DNA of 58,848 bases from Pseudooceanicola sp. (lineage in GTDB: Bacteria; Pseudomonadota; Alphaproteobacteria; Rhodobacterales; Rhodobacteraceae): positions 1 to 58,848 of the forward strand of contig PAPR01000036.1 in the NCBI GenBank assembly GCA_002709085.1, given 5' to 3'. Both the position numbers and the translations under genes were made by a program. Positions 8,344-16,353 of the stretch are shown piece after piece. Numbering within the stretch: position 1 is the stretch's first letter; each line of letters begins with the position of its first letter. The notes under the pieces are model-generated. The model saw only the letters and a program-made list of their open reading frames with translations. It was not told where the DNA came from and made no database searches.

Positions 8344-9090
8344 ATGTTTCCGTTGCGCGATCACAACCCCTCCGGGCGCAGGCCCTATGTCACCTGGCTG
8401 CTGATCGCGGTGAATGTCGCCGTATTCCTGGGTTATGCGGGCCTTTCGTCCGATCCTCGCGCTCTGGACGACTTCTTCTCCACCTACGCGCTCATTCCGG
8501 CGCGCCTCTCGGCTGGCGATGGGTTTCTTACGCTCGTGAGCTCGATGTTCCTGCATGGCGGGTTCATGCATCTGGGCGGCAACATGCTGTTTTTGTGGAT
8601 CTTCGGCGACAACCTCGAAGACGAGATGGGCCATGTCTGGTTCACCCTCTTCTACCTCGCCTGCGGGATAGGGGCGGCGCTGGTGCAATATGTCGCCTCG
8701 CCCTATTCGCCGATTCCGATGGTTGGGGCCTCGGGGGCGATCGCGGGGGTGATGGGGGGGTACCTCTTGCTGTTCCCGCGCGCGAAGGTCGACATCCTGA
8801 TCATCTTCATTGTCTTTTTCCGGGTCTTCCCGGTACCGGCCTGGTTGATGCTGGGCTTGTGGTTCACGCTTCAATTCATGAACGGCCTGGGGGCCAATCT
8901 GGAGGCGGGCGGGGTCGCCTATTGGGCGCACGCGGGCGGCTTCGCGATCGGTCTGATCCTGAGCGTGCCGATCTTTTTGCGCCTCGGCGGCTTCCGTTTC
9001 TGGTCGCGCACCCATGGACACCCGGATCATCCGGCGGCGGATTACCAGTTCGCGCGCTCGAACGTGCCAAAGGTCCGGCGGCGACGCTGA
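8344..9090 (+). CDS. Rhomboid-family intramembrane serine protease
   Basis: 248 residues, six predicted transmembrane helices. Rhomboids cleave membrane proteins inside the bilayer with a Ser-His dyad. The nucleophile is Ser130 in VGASGAIAG and the His is His196 in YWAHAGGF. The HGGFMHLGGN segment (residues 71-80) supplies the conserved His/Asn of the oxyanion region on helix 2. The short N terminus MFPLRDHNPSGRRPYVTW is typical of this bacterial subfamily. The soluble C terminus is basic. The substrate is unknown. It converges on suhB. Confidence 0.93.
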   Translation: MFPLRDHNPSGRRPYVTWLLIAVNVAVFLGYAGLSSDPRALDDFFSTYALIPARLSAGDGFLTLVSSMFLHGGFMHLGGNMLFLWIFGDNLEDEMGHVWFTLFYLACGIGAALVQYVASPYSPIPMVGASGAIAGVMGGYLLLFPRAKVDILIIFIVFFRVFPVPAWLMLGLWFTLQFMNGLGANLEAGGVAYWAHAGGFAIGLILSVPIFLRLGGFRFWSRTHGHPDHPAADYQFARSNVPKVRRRR

Positions 9091-9206
9091 GCGCACGCCG
9101 CATGACTCGCGACGCTCTGGACACGATCCAGCGAGAGGCGACAGGGTTCACCCTATGGTAATGTCACCATGGCATATCGCGAGGGTGCGTGCAGTGGCAC
9201 GGTCGA

Positions 9207-9995
9207 TCAAGTGTCGCGGATGACCTTGGTGAACTGGTCAAAGATCGCCTCGTTTGCGCCGATGATCTCACCGCTGGTCAGGATATCTTCACCCTTGGTC
9301 AGCGCCTCGACCAGCCCGCCGGCTTCGCGCAGGATCACGATCCCGGCGGCCATATCCCAGGCGTTCAGGCGACGCTCCCAAAACCCGTCGTACCGACCGG
9401 CGGCGACATAGGCGAGATCCAGCGCGGCAGAGCCCCAGCGTCGCACCCCGGCACAGGCGGGCGCGATCCGGGCGAGATCCTTGAGCGTCGCGGGCAGATC
9501 GGAGCGACCGCCAAAGGGTACGCCGGTGGCAAAGATCGACTCGATCATCCGGTGGCGACCCGACACGCGGATGCGGCTTTCGTTCATCCAGGCGCCTTCA
9601 CCCTTTTCGGCAAAGAACATCTCGTCCTTGGCGGCGTCATAGATCACCCCGGCGACGATCTGGCCCTTGTGCTCCAGCGCGATGGAAACGGCCCAATGCG
9701 GCAGCCCGTGCAGGAAATTCGTAGTGCCGTCGAGCGGATCGACGATCCAGCGGCGTGTCGGATCCTGCCCGGCCTCTTCGCCGCCCTCTTCGGCGACCCA
9801 GCCATAGGTCGGGCGGGCTTCCATCAATTCGGTCTTGAGGATCGCTTCGGCGGCAATGTCGGCACGGCTGACAAAATCGCCCGCGCCCTTCATCGACACC
9901 TGAAGGTTCTCGACCTCGCGGAAATCCTTGACGAGGCTGCGGCCAGCCTTGCGAGCGGCCTTCTTCATGATGTTGATATTGGCGCTGAGCGTCAT
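9207..9995 (-). CDS. suhB: Inositol monophosphatase family protein (SuhB-like)
   Basis: 262 residues from the ATG at 9995, preceded by GGAG at good spacing; the 59 residues upstream in frame are unlike the family. It is a Mg- and Li-sensitive phosphatase of inositol-1-phosphate and similar substrates; in Escherichia coli SuhB also binds the transcription machinery. Metal-binding motifs are complete: EEGG (about residues 67-70), WIVDPLDGTTNF (about residues 83-94), and WDMAAGIVILREAGG near the C terminus. It may instead act on a related phosphate ester such as NADP or histidinol phosphate. Confidence 0.9.
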   Translation of the reverse strand: MTLSANINIMKKAARKAGRSLVKDFREVENLQVSMKGAGDFVSRADIAAEAILKTELMEARPTYGWVAEEGGEEAGQDPTRRWIVDPLDGTTNFLHGLPHWAVSIALEHKGQIVAGVIYDAAKDEMFFAEKGEGAWMNESRIRVSGRHRMIESIFATGVPFGGRSDLPATLKDLARIAPACAGVRRWGSAALDLAYVAAGRYDGFWERRLNAWDMAAGIVILREAGGLVEALTKGEDILTSGEIIGANEAIFDQFTKVIRDT

Positions 9996-10077
9996 GGGGT
10001 GGGCTCCTGATAACAGGTGGCGCGTATAGACCGCGCATGGCCTCTTGCCAAGGGGGCGCGGCGGCGGGCGCTCTGGC

Positions 10078-10983
10078 TCAGCCGCGTTGCAGCTTGACCG
10101 CTTCGGTCCGGGCCAGACGGACGAAATGCGCGAGGTAGGGCTTGTCGGCGTCCTCTGCGCGCGAGGCCGCAAACATGCGCCGCGTCAGGCCTTGGGACGT
10201 GAGGGGGCGGGTGGCGAATTCGGCGCGGTTGTGCTGATTGTTCATCACCCAGTCGGGCAGCACGGTAATACCCCGCCCCGAGGCCACCAACATCAGGATC
10301 ATCGGCGTCAGCTCCACCTGACGGATGGTCGCGGGTTCGACCCCGGCGGGATGCAGAAGCAGTTTGTAAACGTCCAGGCGCGCCCGTTCGACGGGATAGG
10401 TCAGCAAAGTCTCGCCTGCAAAGTCCGCCGCTTCGACAAATGGCCTGGCGGCCAGATCGTGCGTGGCGGGGATGATCAGAACCGGCGAATAATCAAACAG
10501 GGGGGCAAAAACCGTCTCATCGCCATCCTCAGGATCGGAGGAGATGACGAGGTCGACCTCCTCCTTGCGCAGCGCGGTCATGGCGTCAAAGCTGAAGCCG
10601 GGGCGAATATCGACGTCAACCTCCGGCCAGGCGCGGCGGAACTGTTCCAGAACCGGGAACAGCCAGTCGTAGCAGGCGTGACATTCGATCGCGAGATGCA
10701 TGCGACCGGCGGAGCCCTCGTGAAGCGCTTCGAATTCGGCCTGAAGCGCATCGATCTCGGGCAATATCCGCTCGGCCAGGCGCAGAATGCGCTGGCCTGC
10801 CGCCGACAGCTTCAGCGGTTTGGAGCGACGCACAAACAGTTCCACCCCGGCCTGATCTTCCAGCCCCTTGATCTGGTGACTCAAGGCCGATTGCGTGATA
10901 TGCAAGATGTCTGCCGCTTTTTGCAATCCACCCGCATCATGGATCGCCTTGATCGTGCGGAGATGACGGAACTCGATATGCAT
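10078..10983 (-). CDS. metR: LysR-family regulator of methionine genes, MetR-like
   Basis: 301 residues from the ATG at 10983 (MHIEFRHLRTIKAIHDAGGL). The N-terminal winged helix-turn-helix is visible in LQKAADILHITQSALSHQIK. The C-terminal effector domain has the MetR-like AIECHACYDWLFPVLEQFR near residue 95 (homocysteine is the known coeffector of enterobacterial MetR). It is transcribed divergently from metF. The 145-bp intergenic region holds an array of TGAA/TTCA half-sites at 11000-11030. This pairing makes MetR the natural reading among LysR proteins. It probably activates metF and represses itself. Confidence 0.88.
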   Translation of the reverse strand: MHIEFRHLRTIKAIHDAGGLQKAADILHITQSALSHQIKGLEDQAGVELFVRRSKPLKLSAAGQRILRLAERILPEIDALQAEFEALHEGSAGRMHLAIECHACYDWLFPVLEQFRRAWPEVDVDIRPGFSFDAMTALRKEEVDLVISSDPEDGDETVFAPLFDYSPVLIIPATHDLAARPFVEAADFAGETLLTYPVERARLDVYKLLLHPAGVEPATIRQVELTPMILMLVASGRGITVLPDWVMNNQHNRAEFATRPLTSQGLTRRMFAASRAEDADKPYLAHFVRLARTEAVKLQRG

Positions 10984-10999
10984 TTGTGAGTTGCGCTCA

Positions 11000-11030
11000 T
11001 GAAGTTCGTGAAAGTTATGAACTTGTTTCA
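11000..11030. promoter_or_regulatory. MetR operator array: four half-sites at 9-bp period
   Basis: TGAA begins at 11000, 11009 and 11018 and TTCA at 11027, an exact 9-bp period. The last two form TGAACTTGTTTCA (11018-11030), a perfect match to the TGAA-N5-TTCA MetR box known in enterobacteria. It lies between the divergent metR and metF starts, 17-47 bp upstream of metR and about 100 bp upstream of metF. Confidence 0.8.
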
Positions 11031-11128
11031 CATAGCTGCTTTTGCGACAAGGGCTGAAGACGACGAGAGTTGACGACTGAGGATCGAATCCAGGCTCCGA
11101 TCCGGGGGCCTAACCCAAGGAATAAATC

Positions 11129-11995
11129 ATGACCGTGCCGAGTGTATCCTTCGAGTTCTTTCCGCCCCAAAATCTGGGAGCCTCCTTCCGGCTGTGGGAT
11201 ACCGTGCAGGTCCTGTCGCCTCTCGCCCCGCGTTTCGTCTCTGTGACCTATGGCGCGGGCGGCACGACTCGCGACCTGACGCGCGATGCGGTCGCGACCT
11301 TGCACAAGAACGCCGGTCTGAACGTCGCCGCGCATCTGACCTGCGTGAATGCCACGCGCGAAGAGACGCTGGCCATCGCCGACAGCTTTGCCGAGGCCGG
11401 TGTGACCGAAATCGTTGCGCTGCGTGGCGACCCGCCCAAGGGAACGGGCAAGTTCGCGCCGCATCCCGAAGGATTCGCCCATTCCGTCGAGCTGATCGAA
11501 GCGCTGGCAGTCAAGGACAAGTTCACCATCCGCGTCGGGGCCTACCCCGAGCGTCACCCAGATGCGGCGGATGAAGCGGCGGACATCGACTACCTCAAGC
11601 GCAAGCTCGACGCGGGCGCGAGCGAGGCGATCACTCAGTTCTTTTTCGAGACCGAGACCTTCCTGCGGTTCCGGGATCGCTGCGCCGCCGCCGGGATCAC
11701 CGCGCCGATCGTTCCGGGGATCCTGCCGATCGAGAACTGGAAGGGCATGCGCAAATTCGCCGCTGGCTGTGGGGCGAACATCCCCGCCTGGCTGGATGAG
11801 GCCTTTGACAAGGCGGCACGGGACGACCGTCAGGACCTGCTGGCGACGGCGCTCTGCACGGAGATGTGCACGGATCTGCTGTCCGAAGGGGTGGAGAGCC
11901 TGCATTTCTACACGCTGAACCGGCCGGAGTTGACGCGCGACGTCTGCCACGCGCTGGGTGTGACGCCGGATGTGCGGCTGGAAAACGTCGCCTAG
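11129..11995 (+). CDS. metF: 5,10-methylenetetrahydrofolate reductase
   Basis: 288 residues. This FAD enzyme reduces 5,10-methylene- to 5-methyl-tetrahydrofolate, the methyl donor for methionine synthesis. The N-terminal SFEFFPPQ motif (with the catalytic Glu), FVSVTYGAGG, the folate/flavin segment HLTCVNATREET, ALRGDPP and AITQFFFETETFLRF are all family signatures, in the right order of the TIM barrel. AAGITAPIVPGILPI is the typical late strand. A good ribosome-binding sequence (AAGGAATAA) precedes the ATG. It is probably controlled by the MetR array upstream. Confidence 0.96.
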   Translation: MTVPSVSFEFFPPQNLGASFRLWDTVQVLSPLAPRFVSVTYGAGGTTRDLTRDAVATLHKNAGLNVAAHLTCVNATREETLAIADSFAEAGVTEIVALRGDPPKGTGKFAPHPEGFAHSVELIEALAVKDKFTIRVGAYPERHPDAADEAADIDYLKRKLDAGASEAITQFFFETETFLRFRDRCAAAGITAPIVPGILPIENWKGMRKFAAGCGANIPAWLDEAFDKAARDDRQDLLATALCTEMCTDLLSEGVESLHFYTLNRPELTRDVCHALGVTPDVRLENVA

Positions 11996-12137
11996 GATGC
12001 AAGCCGAGAGGGCACGACGCGGCTGATGGCGCGTGCTTCCAGGCGATTTCCTTCCTACTGCCGGAACCCTAAGCCACCGGAATCGCGATTGAACCTCTGC
12101 CGCGCTGGGACTAGCTTGCCGGGTAGGAGAAATCGCG

Positions 12138-12686
12138 ATGCATAACTCAGCCACCCCACCTGCCCCCGAGAATCTTACTGCCCACGCGCCCCAGACTGGC
12201 TTACCTAAATCTCACTCACCCGAGACTGGGCCGGAAGACGACAGCCAGCTGTCCGGGCTTGCCCAGATGCAAAAGATGCTCGATGGTCTCAGCCCCCCGC
12301 CACCGATCGCCGCGGTGCTGAACTATTGCCTGTCCGAGGTCGCCGAAGGACGCGTCGTCTTTTCAGGGACCCCGCAGGCCGCTTTCGCCAATCCAACCGG
12401 GGCGATTCACGGTGGCTGGTACGGCACGCTTCTTGATAGCTGCATGGCCTGTGCGGTGCTGACACGGCTCCCCGCCCGAACGGCTTTCACCACCTTGGAA
12501 TACAAGGTCAATGTGCTGCGCTCCGTGCCCGCCGGCGTCGAAGTCGCGGCTATCGGGACCGCCCAGCACGTCGGGCGTTCAACCGGCGTGGCGGTGGGTG
12601 AGTTGAGGGGCGTCAAGGACGGCAAGCTTTACGCCACCGGATCGACCACCTGCATCGTCATGCAGCCGCCTGCTCAGGACAAATGA
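12138..12686 (+). CDS. PaaI-family hotdog thioesterase
   Basis: 182 residues. A 60-residue Pro/Thr-rich N-terminal extension precedes a single hotdog domain. The key segment GAIHGGWYGTLLDSCMACAV (about residues 91-110) is the HGG motif and central helix of the PaaI type, with Asp as the usual acidic residue. The enzyme probably hydrolyses acyl-CoA; the substrate is unknown. AGGAG lies just upstream of the ATG. Its 3' end overlaps the end of the convergent DUF2235 gene by 13 bp, so both coding ends share bases. Confidence 0.88.
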   Translation: MHNSATPPAPENLTAHAPQTGLPKSHSPETGPEDDSQLSGLAQMQKMLDGLSPPPPIAAVLNYCLSEVAEGRVVFSGTPQAAFANPTGAIHGGWYGTLLDSCMACAVLTRLPARTAFTTLEYKVNVLRSVPAGVEVAAIGTAQHVGRSTGVAVGELRGVKDGKLYATGSTTCIVMQPPAQDK

Positions 12687-13747
12687 ACCGCGCGGCGCAC
12701 CGGGAACTGAAGACCGCGGGCAATCGCGCTTTCGTGGATGCGTTCCGAGGCGTCGAGACCCATCTGCCGCTTTTCGCGGATGAGGAAAAATTTGCTCCAC
12801 CCGTGCCACATGCCGACCGAAGGTGCCATCACATCAGTCGGGAAGCGGTCGCGCCAGTGGTCGGGCAAGGGCAGGCCGCATAGACCGGCCTGCGACAGCA
12901 TCCAGACCAGAGGCAGGTTGGACAACGGGCGCGCCTCGGCAAAACCGCTGAGCTGCCCGCCAACATCGCCATGCGACCCGGCGAACCAGACCTGTTCCAG
13001 CCGTCCGGCCCAGTCGGAATTACTGTGCCACATCACCGGTCGGTAGACCGCGCGCGATTCCTGAAGCGCAAGCGCATGGAACCCCGCCTTCACGCATTTC
13101 GGCATGGCATGGTTGTGAAACGAATGGCGCGGCTCTGTCAGGCGCCACATTATCGGCAGCCGCAGGCCGAGCGATTTGACCGTATCAAAGACGCCGATCA
13201 TCTCCACCGCCGCGTGCTCGTGACAATTGGCCCGCGCAAAGACCTGCGCCGCGTCGCTTTGCCCGCCGGCCTGGTAGTGGCGGTAGGCCAGTTGCACATT
13301 GCGCTCGGTCGCGCAGTCCGCCTTAAGCAAGCCGACGCGGTCCAGCACCCCCGCGAGCGACCGCACGGCATAGGCCCCACGGGAATAGCCAAAGAAAAAT
13401 ATTCGGTCGCCGGGCCGGTAACGCGAAGCAAGGTAGCCGTAGGCGCGACGGATCTGGCGATTGATGCCGCGTCCCATCATCACCTCATGGGTGTTTTTCC
13501 AGCTGGTCCACTGGATTCCGGCCTCGTAGTAAACCGACAGTTCTGGGCCGGCGTGGTCCGACATCAGCCGATAGATAAGTCCCGCGTTGCTTTCCTCACC
13601 CGTCTCCATGGAGGACATGGTGCCATCGAGAATGATGACATGCGTGACCGGACCACGCCGGACACCGGGAGCCTTGCGCCGCGCCCGGAACAGCCAGCGC
13701 GGCTGAATGACCTTGAGAAGGCCGTCAGTCAGCCGGTCGAACATCAC
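12674..13747 (-). CDS. DUF2235 alpha/beta hydrolase (Tle1-like fold)
   Basis: 357 residues. DUF2235 proteins are alpha/beta hydrolases; some are type VI secretion phospholipases, many are not. The nucleophile elbow is FFFGYSRGAYAVRSLAG (GxSxG, about residues 120-136), preceded by the strand THVIILDGT near residue 40 and followed by IGVFDTVKSLG and FAGSHGDVGGQ, which supply the acid and His. There is no signal peptide. No VgrG, PAAR or immunity gene is nearby, so a toxin role is not supported. Its start lies inside the 3' end of the CoxL-like gene (23-bp overlap), so the two are co-transcribed. Confidence 0.88.
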   Translation of the reverse strand: MMFDRLTDGLLKVIQPRWLFRARRKAPGVRRGPVTHVIILDGTMSSMETGEESNAGLIYRLMSDHAGPELSVYYEAGIQWTSWKNTHEVMMGRGINRQIRRAYGYLASRYRPGDRIFFFGYSRGAYAVRSLAGVLDRVGLLKADCATERNVQLAYRHYQAGGQSDAAQVFARANCHEHAAVEMIGVFDTVKSLGLRLPIMWRLTEPRHSFHNHAMPKCVKAGFHALALQESRAVYRPVMWHSNSDWAGRLEQVWFAGSHGDVGGQLSGFAEARPLSNLPLVWMLSQAGLCGLPLPDHWRDRFPTDVMAPSVGMWHGWSKFFLIREKRQMGLDASERIHESAIARGLQFPVRRAVHLS

Positions 13748-16019
13748 CCAGCATCTCCCAAACGCGGCGTGGTGTGAACGGCATGTCGGCCCGGCGGACG
13801 CCGCGTTCCCACAGCGCGTCCATCACGGCGTTGGCCGTCGCGGCCATGGAACCGACGGTCCCCGCCTCGCCGCAGCCCTTCATGCCCATGGGATTAGCGG
13901 TGGATGGGACGGGCTCGGTCGAAAACCCGACAAAGGGCATGTCGGTCGCACGGGGCATCGCGTAATCCATGAAGCTGGCGGTCAACAGTTGGCCATCCTC
14001 GTCATAGGCGACGTGCTCGATCAGCGCCTGCCCCATACCCTGGGCGACGCCGCCGTGGACCTGTCCTTCGGCCAGCATTGGATTGATGAGATTGCCGAAA
14101 TCGTCGACCACGGTATAGGCGAGCACGTTGACCTCCCCAGTTTCGGGATCGACCTCCACCTCCGCCACATGGGCACCGTTCGGATAGGACCGGCCCGGAA
14201 GGGTCGCGCGGGCTTCGTGCTTCAGCAGATCGCTTCGCCCGGCCTCGCGGGCCATGTCGGCCACATCCACCATCGTCGGAGAGGCATTGGACCCCTTGAT
14301 GCGAAACCCGTCCTCGTCAAAAGAGACGTCATCGGCATCCACATTCATCCGCTCCGCGAGGAAGGCCGAGAACGCCTCGACCATGTCGCCGACCACGGCG
14401 AGAGTCGCGTTGGATTGCGTTGTGACGGATCGCGACCCGCCAGTGCCGCCGCCCTGCGCGATAAGATCGCTGTCACCCTGCACGACGCTGATCATCTCTT
14501 GCGGGATGCCGGTCTGGTCGGAGAGGAACTGGGCGTGGACCGTTTCATGGCCCTGCCCGTTGGACTGGGTGCCGACGTAAATATTCACCCGACCATCGTC
14601 CATGAATTCGACCTTCGCCCCCTCACTAGCGTCGCCAAGGATGCTTTCAATGTAATAACACAGGCCCATGCCGCGCAACTTGTTACGCGCGGCACTTTCG
14701 GCGCGGCGCGCCTCGAATCCCTGCCGGTCGGAGGTTTCCGCAACGCGGTCCAGCAGACGCTCGAACTCCCCGACATCGTACAACTCATCCGTTACCGTTT
14801 TGTAAGGAAAGTCCTTCGGTTTGATGAAGTTGCGGCGCCGCAAATCCCAGCCATCCACGCCCAACGCACGCGCGGCATAATCCATGCTGCGTTCCAGCAG
14901 GTAGTTCGCCTCGGGCCGACCGGCCCCACGATAGGCGTCGGTGGGCGTGGTGTTGGTATAGTAGCCCTCGACCTCAAGCAGCGCGTTCTGGCAGTCGTAG
15001 ACCCCCATCAGCACCCGTCCGAACAGATAGGTCTGGATCAACTGGCCGAAATTCGAGTTGTACGCACCGAGGTTGCACTTTGTCTTCACGTGATACCCGG
15101 TCAGGCGCAAATCCTCGTCAAACGCCATCGCGACCTCATGGGTGAGGTCACGCGCGCCATTGTCCGACAGCATGGATTCGGTGCGATCGGCAAACCAGCG
15201 CACGGGACGGTCGAGGAACCGCGCGGCGTAGGCGGCCATTATGTATTCGGGGTAGAGCTTGCTTTTCATCCCGAATCCGCCGCCGACATCGGGTGTCGTG
15301 ACGCGCACTTGTTCTTCCTTCAGCGCCATAAGGCGCGCCAGCTCGCGCTTGGACCCCCAGACGCCCTGCCCGTTTACGGCCAGATGTATCCGATCATTGC
15401 TCCACTCGGCGTAGCATCCCCGAGGTTCGAGACTGGCGACCATCACGCGGTTGTCCCCCACTTTGGTGCGCACCACATGGGCGGCGGCGTCAAAGGCTGC
15501 CTTGGTCTCATCCTCCCGGCCCAGGAGATAGTCGATGGCGAGATTACCGGGCGCCTCTGGGTGAAGATCCGTGTCGCCCTTGGCCAGCGTCATCTGTGCG
15601 GGCAGATCGTCATAGTCGAATTCGATCAGATCGGCGGCGTCCTTTGCCGCCTCGGGGGTCTCGGCGACGATCATGGCGACGGGCTGTCCGACCCAGACCA
15701 CCCGCTCCTCGGCCAGAACCGGGTGCTTGGGGTTGGCGGCTGTCGTCCCGTCGCGGTTTTCCACGGTGACGCAGGACAACCCTTCGGTGATCCCGGCGGC
15801 GGCGAGGTCTTCGGCGGTGGCGACAAGGTGCACACCCTCTGCCTCGCGCGCAGCGGTGACATCCAGACCGGTGATCCGCGCATGCGCCACGGAGGATCGA
15901 AAGACGTAAAGGTGCAACGAATTTTCCGGCGCGATGTCATCCACGTAGCGTCCATGACCTGTCACCAGGCGCACATCTTCAACCCGCGTGACAGATTGGC
16001 TTTTACCGAATTTTTCCAT
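13725..16019 (-). CDS. Molybdenum hydroxylase large subunit, form II CoxL-like
   Basis: 764 residues. The start at 16019 is chosen because GGAGGAAAT ends 3 bases upstream; the ATG 12 bases earlier is part of that ribosome-binding sequence. It belongs to the xanthine oxidase/CO dehydrogenase large-subunit family, binding molybdopterin cytosine dinucleotide. DAYRGAGRPE is the form II active-site loop; form I CO dehydrogenases have AYRCSFR instead. GQGHETVHAQFL and KGCGEAGTVGSMA (with the catalytic Glu) are intact. The substrate is probably an aldehyde, a heterocycle or unknown, not CO. No medium (FAD) or small (2Fe-2S) subunit gene lies next to it, which is odd; accessory genes are at 40.9-47.6 kb. 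Confidence 0.9.
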   Translation of the reverse strand: MEKFGKSQSVTRVEDVRLVTGHGRYVDDIAPENSLHLYVFRSSVAHARITGLDVTAAREAEGVHLVATAEDLAAAGITEGLSCVTVENRDGTTAANPKHPVLAEERVVWVGQPVAMIVAETPEAAKDAADLIEFDYDDLPAQMTLAKGDTDLHPEAPGNLAIDYLLGREDETKAAFDAAAHVVRTKVGDNRVMVASLEPRGCYAEWSNDRIHLAVNGQGVWGSKRELARLMALKEEQVRVTTPDVGGGFGMKSKLYPEYIMAAYAARFLDRPVRWFADRTESMLSDNGARDLTHEVAMAFDEDLRLTGYHVKTKCNLGAYNSNFGQLIQTYLFGRVLMGVYDCQNALLEVEGYYTNTTPTDAYRGAGRPEANYLLERSMDYAARALGVDGWDLRRRNFIKPKDFPYKTVTDELYDVGEFERLLDRVAETSDRQGFEARRAESAARNKLRGMGLCYYIESILGDASEGAKVEFMDDGRVNIYVGTQSNGQGHETVHAQFLSDQTGIPQEMISVVQGDSDLIAQGGGTGGSRSVTTQSNATLAVVGDMVEAFSAFLAERMNVDADDVSFDEDGFRIKGSNASPTMVDVADMAREAGRSDLLKHEARATLPGRSYPNGAHVAEVEVDPETGEVNVLAYTVVDDFGNLINPMLAEGQVHGGVAQGMGQALIEHVAYDEDGQLLTASFMDYAMPRATDMPFVGFSTEPVPSTANPMGMKGCGEAGTVGSMAATANAVMDALWERGVRRADMPFTPRRVWEMLGDVRPAD

Positions 16020-16353
16020 GATTTCCTCCATAGGCCGCTGTGGGGGACACTAACGGGAGACCCGGCGGTGTCCAGTGCTGGCTACGACGCAGCGACCAAA
16101 TCCGCCCGAGCCGGACCATGACCACAGACCCGTGTCACCTTATCCGACAGACCGGCCCCTCGCATCGCGTCACGGGATAATCGCGCTGCTTCATCTGACC
16201 CGGCGGGCAACTATACCCATCCTCATGCGTTGGGTCTCGCAGGCGCCGCTCGCCGCATCAGACGTTCGAATGGCGAAGCGGCCTTTCCCTCCCCCGCTGA
16301 TTTCGCTATTCCCGGCGCGGACCAAGCGGGCACCAGTCAAAGGCGGAGCAATC
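16020..16353. other. Divergent promoter region between coxL-like gene and valS
   Basis: A 334-bp divergent region. The CoxL ribosome-binding sequence (complement of 16021-16029) and the valS one (GGCGGAG at 16342-16348) are its clear elements. The reading frame of valS stays open back to 16075, but that extension has no family similarity. Confidence 0.5.

Noticed and set aside
10984-11128. Possible SAM riboswitch in the metF leader
   Set aside because: No SAM-II-like or other riboswitch core was recognised. The MetR array is sufficient to explain control.
12674-13747. DUF2235 protein as a type VI secretion toxin
   Set aside because: No VgrG, PAAR, Hcp or immunity-like gene is near. The overlap is with a metabolic gene.
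13707-16121. Very long plus-strand frame (804 codons) opposite the CoxL-like gene
   Set aside because: It is the antisense of a well-supported gene. Its His/Gly/Arg-rich composition is typical of antisense frames in GC-rich DNA. Similar antisense frames opposite valS, pyrG, ompA and the glutamine-synthetase genes were rejected likewise.
16075-16353. N-terminal extension of valS by 93 codons
   Set aside because: No family similarity, no ribosome-binding sequence at 16075, and a good one immediately before 16354.
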